Origin: an uncultured Selenomonas sp.
GTDB taxonomy: Bacteria; Bacillota; Negativicutes; Selenomonadales; Selenomonadaceae
Direction: 5' to 3'
Length of the DNA stretch: 7,103 bases
NCBI GenBank assembly: GCA_947097535.1
Contig: CAMURM010000075.1
Coordinates: 1 to 7,103 of the forward strand
Below, in pieces: positions 1 to 5,708 of this stretch. Both the position numbers and the translations under genes were made by a program. The notes below the pieces were generated by a model, which saw nothing but the letters and a program-made list of their open reading frames with translations, searched no databases and was not told the origin of the DNA. The first letter of the stretch is position 1, and the number at the start of each line of letters is the position of its first letter.

Positions 1-661
1 GGTTCTCCTGCAGGATCGGGTTCGGCACGCCGTTCGGGAAATTGCCGTCCGGCTCATTGAACACCTTGACCATCTCAAACGGCAGGTGCTTCTCCAACGC
101 ATTGATGATCGGACCGGCCGCGCCGTTGCCCGTATTGACCACGATCTTGCACGGCTTCAAAGCCTTGAGATCGACATACGTCAGGATGTGCTTGATGTAC
201 TCGTCGAGTACATCGACCTGCTCGATCTTCCCCTTTGGGCGGTCAAGCGGCTTGAAATCCCCCTCCATCACGGCCTTCTCGATATCCTTGAGCCCCGTAT
301 CGCTCGAAATCGGGCGCGATTCCTTGCGCACGAACTTCATGCCGTTGTACTCCTTCGGATTGTGGCTCGCCGTGATCATGATGCCGCCGTCGAGTCCGTA
401 GTGCGCCGTCGTGAAATAGATCATCTCCGTGCCGCACTGTCCGATGTCCATGACGTCGGCGCCTGCCTCCGTCAGCCCCTTCGCGAGTGCATCGCGGATC
501 GAAGGCCCCGAAAGGCGAATATCGTGACCGATCGCCACCTTCTTCGCGTCGAAGAGATCGACGAAAACACGCCCGATGCGGTAGGCAAGCTCCTCATTGA
601 CTTCCTCCGGATAAATCCCACGGATGTCATACGCCCCGAAACCCTTGTTGCTGATTTTCAT
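1..661 (-). CDS. Phosphomannomutase/phosphoglucomutase (alpha-D-phosphohexomutase), N-terminal part
   Basis: Partial gene: the frame stays open to the left edge, leaving 220 codons. Enzymes of this family interconvert hexose 6-phosphate and 1-phosphate through a phosphoserine and a bisphosphorylated intermediate. They supply Man-1-P or Glc-1-P for nucleotide sugars used in LPS, capsule or glycan synthesis. Visible signs are the N-terminal FGAYDIRG (residues 8-15), the substrate-loop region GHDIRLSG (45-52), and the catalytic serine loop TASHNP (97-102, Ser99). The start of domain 2 (VVNTGNGAAGP, 174-184) is followed by a PDGNFPN segment (204-210). The Mg-binding DGDGDR loop and the C-terminal domains would lie beyond the window. 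The ATG at 661 is preceded by GAGGTG with a 6-nt spacer. Full family length is about 450-460 residues. Mannose versus glucose preference cannot be read from this part. It is separated from flgJ by a strong terminator, so it is probably its own transcription unit. Confidence 0.93.
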   Translation of the reverse strand, partial: MKISNKGFGAYDIRGIYPEEVNEELAYRIGRVFVDLFDAKKVAIGHDIRLSGPSIRDALAKGLTEAGADVMDIGQCGTEMIYFTTAHYGLDGGIMITASHNPKEYNGMKFVRKESRPISSDTGLKDIEKAVMEGDFKPLDRPKGKIEQVDVLDEYIKHILTYVDLKALKPCKIVVNTGNGAAGPIINALEKHLPFEMVKVFNEPDGNFPNGVPNPILQEN

Positions 662-711
662 AACTGCCACCTCTTCTTGCTAAAACATGTTGCTTCTATG
701 GATTACTGAAT

Positions 712-740
712 ATTATATTCTTTCGGGAAAAGCAGGCGAT
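712..740 (-). promoter_or_regulatory. Candidate promoter of the phosphohexomutase gene
   Basis: A perfect TATAAT on the minus strand (712-717) lies about 50 bases before the ATG at 661. The -35 position (735-740, ATCGCC at 17-bp spacing) does not match TTGACA, so activity would need an activator or another start. The -10 sits inside a 13-bp palindrome, GAATAT-A-ATATTC (708-720). An alternative promoter further upstream is TTGAAA (829-834), 17 bp, AATAAA (806-811). The rest of the 662-897 gap shows no coding potential. Confidence 0.3.
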
Positions 741-750
741 TTCCCTGCTT
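725..750 (-). repeat. Overlapping inverted repeats upstream of the phosphohexomutase gene
   Basis: On the minus strand AAGCAGG (744-750) can pair with CCTGCTT (730-736) over a 7-nt loop. Alternatively GGGAAA (740-745) can pair with TTTCCC (725-730). The arms share bases 730 and 744-745, so the two folds exclude each other. The first fold is followed by only two more U and then CCC, a poor terminator tail. The element also covers the -35 position of the candidate promoter at 712-740. It could be an operator, a weak back-up terminator or chance. Confidence 0.35.
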
Positions 751-897
751 CGCATGAGAAAAAATTTAGGAAATTTACGCTTTTTCTTCGAATTGAGCGA
801 CGCTGTTTATTCAGGGAAACACTTCATCTTTCAACTGCCGCTTCAGATCGCGTCCGCCATAAACAACTTTGCTTATTTTCTATCCATGCGTCTCCGC

Positions 898-928
898 AAA
901 AAAGCGAGCCGCGCGTGCGGCTCGCTTT
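898..928 (-). terminator. Intrinsic terminator of the flagellar operon
   Basis: On the minus strand the 12-base arm AAAGCGAGCCGC and its perfect complement GCGGCTCGCTTT flank a 4-nt ACGC loop. The 3' arm runs into six consecutive T (898-903). It begins 5 bases after the flgJ stop codon (934-936). The plus-strand copy has A-run/T-run symmetry too weak to call it bidirectional. Confidence 0.95.
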
Positions 929-933
929 CATAT

Positions 934-1365
934 TCAGGCTTCCACCTTTTTGGAATGTGCCTCGCGCTGCAGCTGCTCGTAGAGCGTCTTGGCGAGACCG
1001 ATGCCACCTGCTTCCGACATCTTTTCCACCATGGCAGTATCGCGCATGGATTCCAGGATCTCGTCCGCATTGTCGTGCCCGAAGAGCGTGCTCTTCGGCA
1101 CCGTCTGGCGCATCTGACGGTACATGAGGTCGAGAAACATCGCCTCGAAGCTCTTGCAGGCTTCCATGAGCTTCTTATTCGCCGCTGCTTCTTCCTCAGG
1201 CGTCGCCGCCTTCTGCCCTTTCTTGGGATCGAGAGCCTTTTGCGCTTCCTTCAGCTTGTCGGCGAATTGCGCGCTGTCGGCGCGCTCCTTCGTCGCCTCC
1301 AGGGAGCTGTTCGTCGGCGCCTGCGTATGGAGCGCGTCGGCATGCAAGGCATCAAAAATCTGCAT
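934..1365 (-). CDS. flgJ: Flagellar rod-binding protein FlgJ, single-domain form
   Basis: A 143-residue protein matching the N-terminal rod-binding domain of FlgJ, the cap that promotes rod polymerisation in the periplasm. The diagnostic block is residues 69-132: ACKSFEAMFLDLMYRQM, then a K/S-rich turn with LFGHDNADEILESM, and AGGIGLAKTLYEQL. The first 65 residues are polar, Ala/Lys/Glu-rich and probably flexible. There is no signal peptide, as expected for export through the flagellar apparatus. Salmonella FlgJ is about 316 residues with a C-terminal peptidoglycan hydrolase. That half is absent here and the ORF ends just before a strong terminator. Single-domain FlgJ is common outside beta/gamma-proteobacteria. 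The ATG at 1365 has GAGGTGAGAGG directly upstream and follows the flgI stop by 14 bp. It is the last gene of the operon. Confidence 0.93.
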   Translation of the reverse strand: MQIFDALHADALHTQAPTNSSLEATKERADSAQFADKLKEAQKALDPKKGQKAATPEEEAAANKKLMEACKSFEAMFLDLMYRQMRQTVPKSTLFGHDNADEILESMRDTAMVEKMSEAGGIGLAKTLYEQLQREAHSKKVEA

Positions 1366-1379
1366 ATCCTCTCACCTCG

Positions 1380-2495
1380 TCAAATGATTTCCAGCTCCGC
1401 GTGGAGTGCTCCCGAAGCCTTCATCGCCTGCAGGATGGAAATGATGTTCTGCGCCGTCGCACCGACCGAATTCAGCGCGCCGACGACATCGCTGACGTTC
1501 GCCGTCGCCGGCAGGACGATGGAACTTGCCTTCTGCTCCTTCGCGTCGACGTTCGTATTGTCCGTCACGACCGTCGTACCGGGACTGAACGGCGGTGGCT
1601 GGTTGATGCTCTGATCCTTCGTGATGCTGATGGAGATGCCGCCCTGCGTGATGGCGACCTCGTCGACAGCGATGTTGCCGCCCATGACGATCGTGCCCGT
1701 GCGCTCGTTGACGACGACTTTCGCGATGTTGTCGGGCGTCACGGGAAGATCTTCAAGACCTGCGACGAAGGCGACGATGTTGCTCCGATAGTAGGCGGGC
1801 ACGGAGATGTCAATGCGCCCGGGATTCGCGGCGCGTGCGATGGCGCCGTACTGCGCATTGATCGCCTGTGCGACGCGCGCCGCCGTCGTGAAGTCCGCCT
1901 TGTTCAGCGAGAGCGCGATCGTGCCGTTCGCACCGATGTCATCACCCTCGACGCTCTTCTCGACGATGGCGCCGCCCGGTGTCGTGCCAACGGTCGGGAA
2001 GTTCTTCTGCTGCGAGCCGCCGCCGCCCGAGCCGGACGAGAAGCCGCCCGTAGCGACGGATCCCTGACCGACGGCATAGACCGTGCCGTTCGCCGCGCGC
2101 AGCGGCGTCTGCAGAAGCGTGCCGCCCGCGATGCTCTTCGCGTCACCCATCGAGGACACCGTGATGTCGATGTTGTCGCCCTCGCGCACGAAGGGCGGCA
2201 GGGTCGCCGTGACCATGACGGCAGCGATGTTCTTCGGCTTGAGGTTGTCCTTGGTGATCGACACGCCGTACTCGCGCAGCATGTTGACGACGGACTGCAA
2301 AGTCTGGCTCGTCTTGTCCGAGTCGCCCGTGCCGTTGAGACCGACGACGAGACCGTAGCCCATGAGCTGGTTCGAGCGCACGCCCTGCACCTTCGCGATG
2401 TCCTTGATGCGCGTCGTCGCCGACTCGGCAGAGACGGATGCCGCCATCACAAACACGAGCGAGAGCGCGGCAAGGCACGCAAAAATCTTCTTCAT
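1380..2495 (-). CDS. flgI: Flagellar P-ring protein FlgI
   Basis: FlgI forms the ring around the rod in the peptidoglycan layer, working with FlgH as the bushing of diderm flagella. The 371-residue product is close to the E. coli length (365). It has a Sec signal peptide (1-23, MKKIFAC start, cleavage likely at VSA|ES). FlgI hallmarks follow: RIKDIAKVQGVRSNQLMGYG (29-48), GLVVGLNGTGDSD (48-60), a Gly/Ser-rich segment (150-162) before PTVGTTPGGAIVEK (167-180), and the conserved C-terminus (ISILQAMKASGALHAELEII). I chose ATG 2495 because GGGAGG lies 7 nt upstream and the signal peptide then starts cleanly. The frame extends upstream to a GTG at 2549, overlapping flgH, but this gives an unlikely Arg-rich leader. 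The only cysteine is in the signal peptide, so the mature protein cannot form the internal disulfide described for enterobacterial FlgI. FlgH is upstream by 53 bp. Confidence 0.96.
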   Translation of the reverse strand: MKKIFACLAALSLVFVMAASVSAESATTRIKDIAKVQGVRSNQLMGYGLVVGLNGTGDSDKTSQTLQSVVNMLREYGVSITKDNLKPKNIAAVMVTATLPPFVREGDNIDITVSSMGDAKSIAGGTLLQTPLRAANGTVYAVGQGSVATGGFSSGSGGGGSQQKNFPTVGTTPGGAIVEKSVEGDDIGANGTIALSLNKADFTTAARVAQAINAQYGAIARAANPGRIDISVPAYYRSNIVAFVAGLEDLPVTPDNIAKVVVNERTGTIVMGGNIAVDEVAITQGGISISITKDQSINQPPPFSPGTTVVTDNTNVDAKEQKASSIVLPATANVSDVVGALNSVGATAQNIISILQAMKASGALHAELEII

Positions 2496-2548
2496 AAAAC
2501 TGCCTCCCAAAGCCAGGGAAATCGAACGCCGCCGAAAGAGGCACCCCA

Positions 2549-3154
2549 CTAGAACAAAATGTTGAGAATCTGCGTGAGGATGCCCTGGCGCTGCTTCGCG
2601 TTCAACGGTCCCTTACCGTCGAAGCGCACGGTGGCGTCCGCCACCTTCGTCGACGGCACCGTATTTTCATACGTCACATCGTCGCGGCGCACGATGCCGC
2701 GCAGCGTGATCTTATGCTCGTCCTTGTTCTGCCAGATGGACTGCGTGCCTTCGACGACCATGTTGCCGTTCGGTTGCACCTCGACGACCGTCACCGTGAT
2801 ATTGCCGGAAAAGCCGCTCGTGTCCGTCGCCGCGCCGTCCGCTTTCCACGAGTCGCTGCCGCCTGCCGAAGCCGCCGCCAGGAAGTTGAAGATGCCCACG
2901 CCCGCCGAAAGCGAAGTCGAGCCGCTCTTCGCGTTTTTGCGCGCCTTCGTCTGCGTCGTCGTCGTCCTCTCACTGATATTGATCGTCAGCGTGTCCCCGA
3001 CGTTCTGCGCCTTGCGATCTGCAAAGATACTCCTCGCCGAACCGCTTTCCGACTCCGCCCACAGGGACTCTGCAGAAGCAGCAGCCGGCAGAAGGAGTGC
3101 TCCGCCGAAGAGTCCGGCGAGAAGCATGCCCTGCCATTTCTTGCTGTTTTTCAT
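2549..3154 (-). CDS. flgH: Flagellar L-ring protein FlgH, lacking a lipobox
   Basis: FlgH forms the outer-membrane ring of the flagellar bushing. The 201-residue product shows the family pattern: SIFADRKAQNVGDTLTINISE (42-62), a Ser/Ala/Gly-rich middle, SGNITVTVVEVQPNGNMVVEG (116-136), LRGIVRRDDV (151-160), ENTVPSTKVADATV (163-176), and the end QRQGILTQILNILF. The N-terminus is a signal peptide (MKNSKKWQGM then a hydrophobic stretch), with a type I cleavage site at about ASA|ES (28/29). No lipobox cysteine follows, and the whole protein has no cysteine. Proteobacterial FlgH is normally a lipoprotein. The ATG at 3154 has GGGGTGAG just upstream. A GTG at 3175 in the same frame would only add MLFWGEI and overlap the ribosome site. 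It lies 29 bp after flgA and before flgI. Confidence 0.95.
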   Translation of the reverse strand: MKNSKKWQGMLLAGLFGGALLLPAAASAESLWAESESGSARSIFADRKAQNVGDTLTINISERTTTTQTKARKNAKSGSTSLSAGVGIFNFLAAASAGGSDSWKADGAATDTSGFSGNITVTVVEVQPNGNMVVEGTQSIWQNKDEHKITLRGIVRRDDVTYENTVPSTKVADATVRFDGKGPLNAKQRQGILTQILNILF

Positions 3155-3183
3155 AATCTCACCCCAAAACAACACTCTGGGAA

Positions 3184-3948
3184 CTATGCGCCGATGCGGA
3201 CGGTGCCGGCGTCGACAACCGTCGCGAGCATTACCTTGCCCGAGACCTCGTTGCGCACGCGAATCTGCTGCCCAACGCGCCCCGGACTGAGCGCCACGGC
3301 AGGCACGCGCACCTCGATGCCGCGATAGTGCGAGACGAGCAGGACGGTCGCTCCCTGCTCCACCACGACGGGCTGCTTGAGCATGCTCTCGGTGATCAGC
3401 GCGCCTTCCTTCAGCAAGCGATTGACGACGTGTCCGACAGCCACTTGCTTCTCCACGATACAGCGATCGTTCACATTCGTGACTTCGCGCTCCTCGAGCC
3501 GCAAATCACCTTCGGTGATCACCTGGTCGGGCAGGATGGTCTTTGCGGCAACGAGTACCGTATCGTAGACGCGAATCCTGTAATAGCAACTCAGACGGCG
3601 ATACAGTTTGCCGTCCACGAAAACGGCTACGCTGATCGGTGTGCCGCGGCTGTAGGACAACCCCTGCGGTGCCTCGACGGAGAACGTGACGATTCCCGCC
3701 GGCAGACGAAAGTCGCGAGGCGGCGTCATCAGCACCACATCGCGGCGGCGCGTCTCGCCGGCGGCGAGGAAGAGTGCTTCGAGCTTCTCCTGTGCGAGTC
3801 GCTCGATCTCCTTGCCCTCCACCTGCTGCCAGATCGGCATTATCGTCTGCCGCGCAGCCGCTGCAGGTGCCACCGGAAAAGAAAAAGCGATGACGAGCAA
3901 GAAAAAGAGTGCTGCCCTTGCCACGGAAATCACCGCTCTATCCTTCAT
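3184..3948 (-). CDS. flgA: Flagellar P-ring assembly chaperone FlgA
   Basis: FlgA is a periplasmic protein needed for FlgI to assemble into the P-ring. The product has 254 residues. The signal peptide occupies about residues 1-32 (basic MKDRAVISVAR, hydrophobic core FFLLVIAFSF, Ala-rich end). An N-terminal beta domain (about 70-125) follows. A SAF-type domain begins near 130 (VLVAAKTILPDQVITEGDL) and runs to about 192. The C-terminus has the FlgA signature VRVPAVALSPGRVGQQIRVRN (213-233) and SGKVMLATVVDAGTVRIG. Two cysteines are present (C121, C163). The ATG at 3948 overlaps the flgG stop as TGATG, and no clear Shine-Dalgarno is close, so translation is probably coupled to flgG. A TTG at 3951 in the same frame is a less likely start. 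Placement between rod and ring genes fits its role. Confidence 0.93.
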   Translation of the reverse strand: MKDRAVISVARAALFFLLVIAFSFPVAPAAAARQTIMPIWQQVEGKEIERLAQEKLEALFLAAGETRRRDVVLMTPPRDFRLPAGIVTFSVEAPQGLSYSRGTPISVAVFVDGKLYRRLSCYYRIRVYDTVLVAAKTILPDQVITEGDLRLEEREVTNVNDRCIVEKQVAVGHVVNRLLKEGALITESMLKQPVVVEQGATVLLVSHYRGIEVRVPAVALSPGRVGQQIRVRNEVSGKVMLATVVDAGTVRIGA

Positions 3949-4739
3949 CAACGCTTGAGCGTATTGGCGATCTCCAGCATGGAATCCGAGGTGATGATCG
4001 CCTTCGAGTTCGCCTCGTAAGCGCGCTGTGCCACGATCATATTGACCATTTCCTCGACAATCTGGATGTTCGACATCTCGACGACACCCTGCGTCAGCGT
4101 GCCTGCCCCCTGCTCACCCGGCACCGTTTCGAGCGCTTCGCCCGAAGCCTGCGTCGTCTGGAAGAGGTTCTTGCCGATGGCCAAGAGTCCCGCCGGATTG
4201 ACGAAGCGCGCGACCTGGATCTGCCCGACCTGCGTCGTTGTACCGCCGACCGGCGTGCAGGAAACGCGCCCGTCGCCCGAGATCGTGATCGAATCGCTCG
4301 GTGCGTTCGCATCAAGCGTAATGCCTTCTACGAGCGGATAGCCGTCCGTCGTCACGAGGCGGCGCTGCGAATCGAGCTTGAAGGAGCCGTCGCGCGTATA
4401 GGCAGTCGTACCGTCCGGCAGCTGGATGCGGAAGAAGCCCTCGCCCTGGATGGCGACATCGGTCGGATTGCCCGAGGACTGGAAGTTGCCCTGCGTGAAG
4501 ATGCGCTGCGTCGCCGCCGTGCGCGTACCGAGACCGATGGCAAGCGCCGTCGGATACTCGGAGCCCGCGCCGCTTTCTGCACCCGCGGCGCGAAGGTTCT
4601 GGTAAACGAGATCCTGGAACTCCGCGCGCACCTTCTTCGCGCCGAAACTGTTGACGTTCGCGATGTTGTGCGAAACGACGTCCATGTTGTCCTGCTGCGC
4701 CTTCATGCCCGAGGCTGCGGACCAAAGTGCTCTCATCAT
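3948..4739 (-). CDS. flgG: Distal rod protein FlgG (FlhP in Bacillus naming)
   Basis: FlgG builds the distal rod crossing peptidoglycan towards the outer membrane. The 263-residue length is near the Salmonella protein (260). It shows the N-terminal rod motif (MRALWSAASGM, then SHNIANVNSFGAKK at 23-36). The block YQNLRAAGAESGAGSEYPT (46-64) aligns with the FlgG-specific insert that makes the rod straight. GNPTDVAIQGEGFF (90-103) and YTRDGSF (114-120) follow, then the C-terminal coiled-coil end (VEEMVNMIVAQRAYEANSKAIITSDSMLEIANTLKR). There is no Sec signal; export is through the flagellar apparatus. Two ATG codons stand side by side (4739 and 4736). GGGAG lies 10 nt before the first, and one residue is the only difference. 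A 68-bp AT-rich gap without a strong terminator separates it from flgF. Confidence 0.96.
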   Translation of the reverse strand: MMRALWSAASGMKAQQDNMDVVSHNIANVNSFGAKKVRAEFQDLVYQNLRAAGAESGAGSEYPTALAIGLGTRTAATQRIFTQGNFQSSGNPTDVAIQGEGFFRIQLPDGTTAYTRDGSFKLDSQRRLVTTDGYPLVEGITLDANAPSDSITISGDGRVSCTPVGGTTTQVGQIQVARFVNPAGLLAIGKNLFQTTQASGEALETVPGEQGAGTLTQGVVEMSNIQIVEEMVNMIVAQRAYEANSKAIITSDSMLEIANTLKR

Positions 4740-4807
4740 AATGCAAAATCTCCCATCTTCATTGAACTAAAACTATATATCTCCATCCCTAAGGAGTCGG
4801 TATCGCA

Positions 4808-5602
4808 TCAGCTCGTCCTGCCGACCTCATTGACCGTCTTATCCGTCATCGCGTCCTGCGTCACGAGTGCGCGCGAACCCGCCTCATAGACGCGGTAGTT
4901 ATTGATGAGTGCGACCATCTCGCTCGCGATGTTGACGTTGGAGTTTTCGAGCATGCCCTGCTGGATTTCACCCGTCGCCGCCTGCGGCGTCGCACCCTCC
5001 TGCGAACGGTAGAGGTTGTCTCCCTGCTTGACGACGGCACGGCGATCATCGAACTGCACAAACTGCAAGGTGTCGATGCGCCTCCGCCCGTCCGTGATCT
5101 CCCCCTTCGCGCCGATCGTGATGTTCGCGCTGTCCGGCAGAACGATCGGGCGATTCTGGGCGTTCAAGACCGCCTGTCCCCGCGCCGTCACAAGCGCGCC
5201 GTTCGCCTGGCGGTAGAAGCTTCCGTCGCGCGTGTAGCGCACGCCCTCGGGCGTCTGCACAGCGAAGTAGCCCTCGCCCGACACGGCGACATCGAGCATG
5301 TTGCCCGTCGTCTTCATGCTGCCCTGCAGGTGGTCGGTAGCGACTTCTGCCGTATAGGCGCCGAGCCCCAGATTGCCGACGCGCGGCGGCCCCTGCTCCA
5401 GGCGGAAGCCGCGGAAGGATGTCACCTCGTCGTCCTGATTGTCGTTGATGCGCTTCAACAGCATGGGCGCAAACTCCTGATTGATCGCCTCGTCCCTCTT
5501 GTAGCCGGACGAAGCTGCGTTCGCCAGGTTGTTCGCGATCGTATCCGTGCGGTTCATCTCGGTGATCATACCGGATGCCGCGACGTACAAGCCACGCAGC
5601 AT
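4808..5602 (-). CDS. flgF: Rod protein FlgF (FlhO in Bacillus naming)
   Basis: A flagellar rod/hook-basal-body protein of 264 residues, paralogous to the next gene. Visible marks are MLRGLYVAASGM, the rod-family IANNLANAASSGYKRDE (22-38), NMLDVAVSGEGYFAV (101-115), RYTRDGSFYRQ (122-132), and a C-terminal helix with LENSNVNIASEMVALINNYRVYEAGSRAL (218-246). The FlgG-specific straight-rod insert is not evident, and the gene lies first of the pair, so FlgF is the better name. Separation from FlgG rests on this and on synteny with Bacillus flhO. The ATG at 5602 has AAGGGGG 7 nt upstream. A sigma-28-like promoter (5668-5694) lies in the gap after mreB, making this the first gene of the flagellar unit. 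It has no signal peptide, as expected. Confidence 0.92.
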   Translation of the reverse strand: MLRGLYVAASGMITEMNRTDTIANNLANAASSGYKRDEAINQEFAPMLLKRINDNQDDEVTSFRGFRLEQGPPRVGNLGLGAYTAEVATDHLQGSMKTTGNMLDVAVSGEGYFAVQTPEGVRYTRDGSFYRQANGALVTARGQAVLNAQNRPIVLPDSANITIGAKGEITDGRRRIDTLQFVQFDDRRAVVKQGDNLYRSQEGATPQAATGEIQQGMLENSNVNIASEMVALINNYRVYEAGSRALVTQDAMTDKTVNEVGRTS

Positions 5603-5667
5603 GAAAAAGCCCCCTTATCGTCATCCGCCCTATGGCAGATGTCTACGCATAGAATTATCTATAGAGT

Positions 5668-5694
5668 TTATCGGCAATTTCCCTCAAATCATAA
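5668..5694 (-). promoter_or_regulatory. Candidate sigma-28 (FliA/SigD) promoter of the flgFGAHIJ operon
   Basis: On the minus strand a perfect GCCGATAA (5668-5675) stands 11 bases after TTATGATT (5687-5694). The flagellar sigma-28 consensus is TAAAGTTT-N11-GCCGATAA, so the -10 is 8/8 and the -35 is 5/8 with exact spacing. Transcription would start near 5660, giving a leader of about 58 nt before the flgF ATG. It lies in the 106-bp gap between mreB and flgF, where no terminator is seen, so readthrough from mreB is also possible. In Bacillus the flhO-flhP pair is reported as SigD-dependent, which fits. Confidence 0.65.
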
Positions 5695-5708
5695 GAGGTC
5701 GAAAGGAT

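Noticed and set aside
86..709. Plus-strand open frame (207 codons) opposite the phosphohexomutase
   Set aside because: The minus strand has the TASHNP active-site loop and a good ribosome site. The plus-strand product has neither a motif nor plausible composition.
754..1614. Plus-strand open frame (286 codons) across the flgJ region and terminator
   Set aside because: It runs through the flgJ terminator and overlaps flgJ and flgI in antisense. Its His/Leu/Arg-rich translation matches no family; a GC-rich shadow.
2496..2549. Upstream-extended flgI start (GTG at 2549)
   Set aside because: It adds an Arg-rich leader before a textbook signal peptide. GGGAGG stands 7 nt before the ATG at 2495.
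1401..2552. Long plus-strand open frame (383 codons) opposite flgI
   Set aside because: It is the antisense of a clear FlgI gene. The predicted protein is an Arg/Asp/Val-rich low-complexity string, typical of the shadow of GC-rich GNC codons, and has no ribosome site or domain.
4740..4807. Possible sigma-54 or sigma-A promoter in the AT-rich flgF-flgG gap
   Set aside because: The GG...GC elements are 8 bases apart, not the 10 needed for sigma-54. TATATA lacks any -35-like hexamer at 16-18 bp. The gap is better seen as intra-operon.
3909..4889. Plus-strand open frame (326 codons) opposite flgG and the flgF end
   Set aside because: Antisense shadow of flgG, Arg/Asp-rich with no recognisable motif. 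The minus strand encodes an unmistakable FlgG.
5676..5700. Possible terminator between mreB and flgF (CCTC...GAGG)
   Set aside because: Only a 4-bp stem with a 9-nt loop and no T-run; it also overlaps the sigma-28-like promoter elements.
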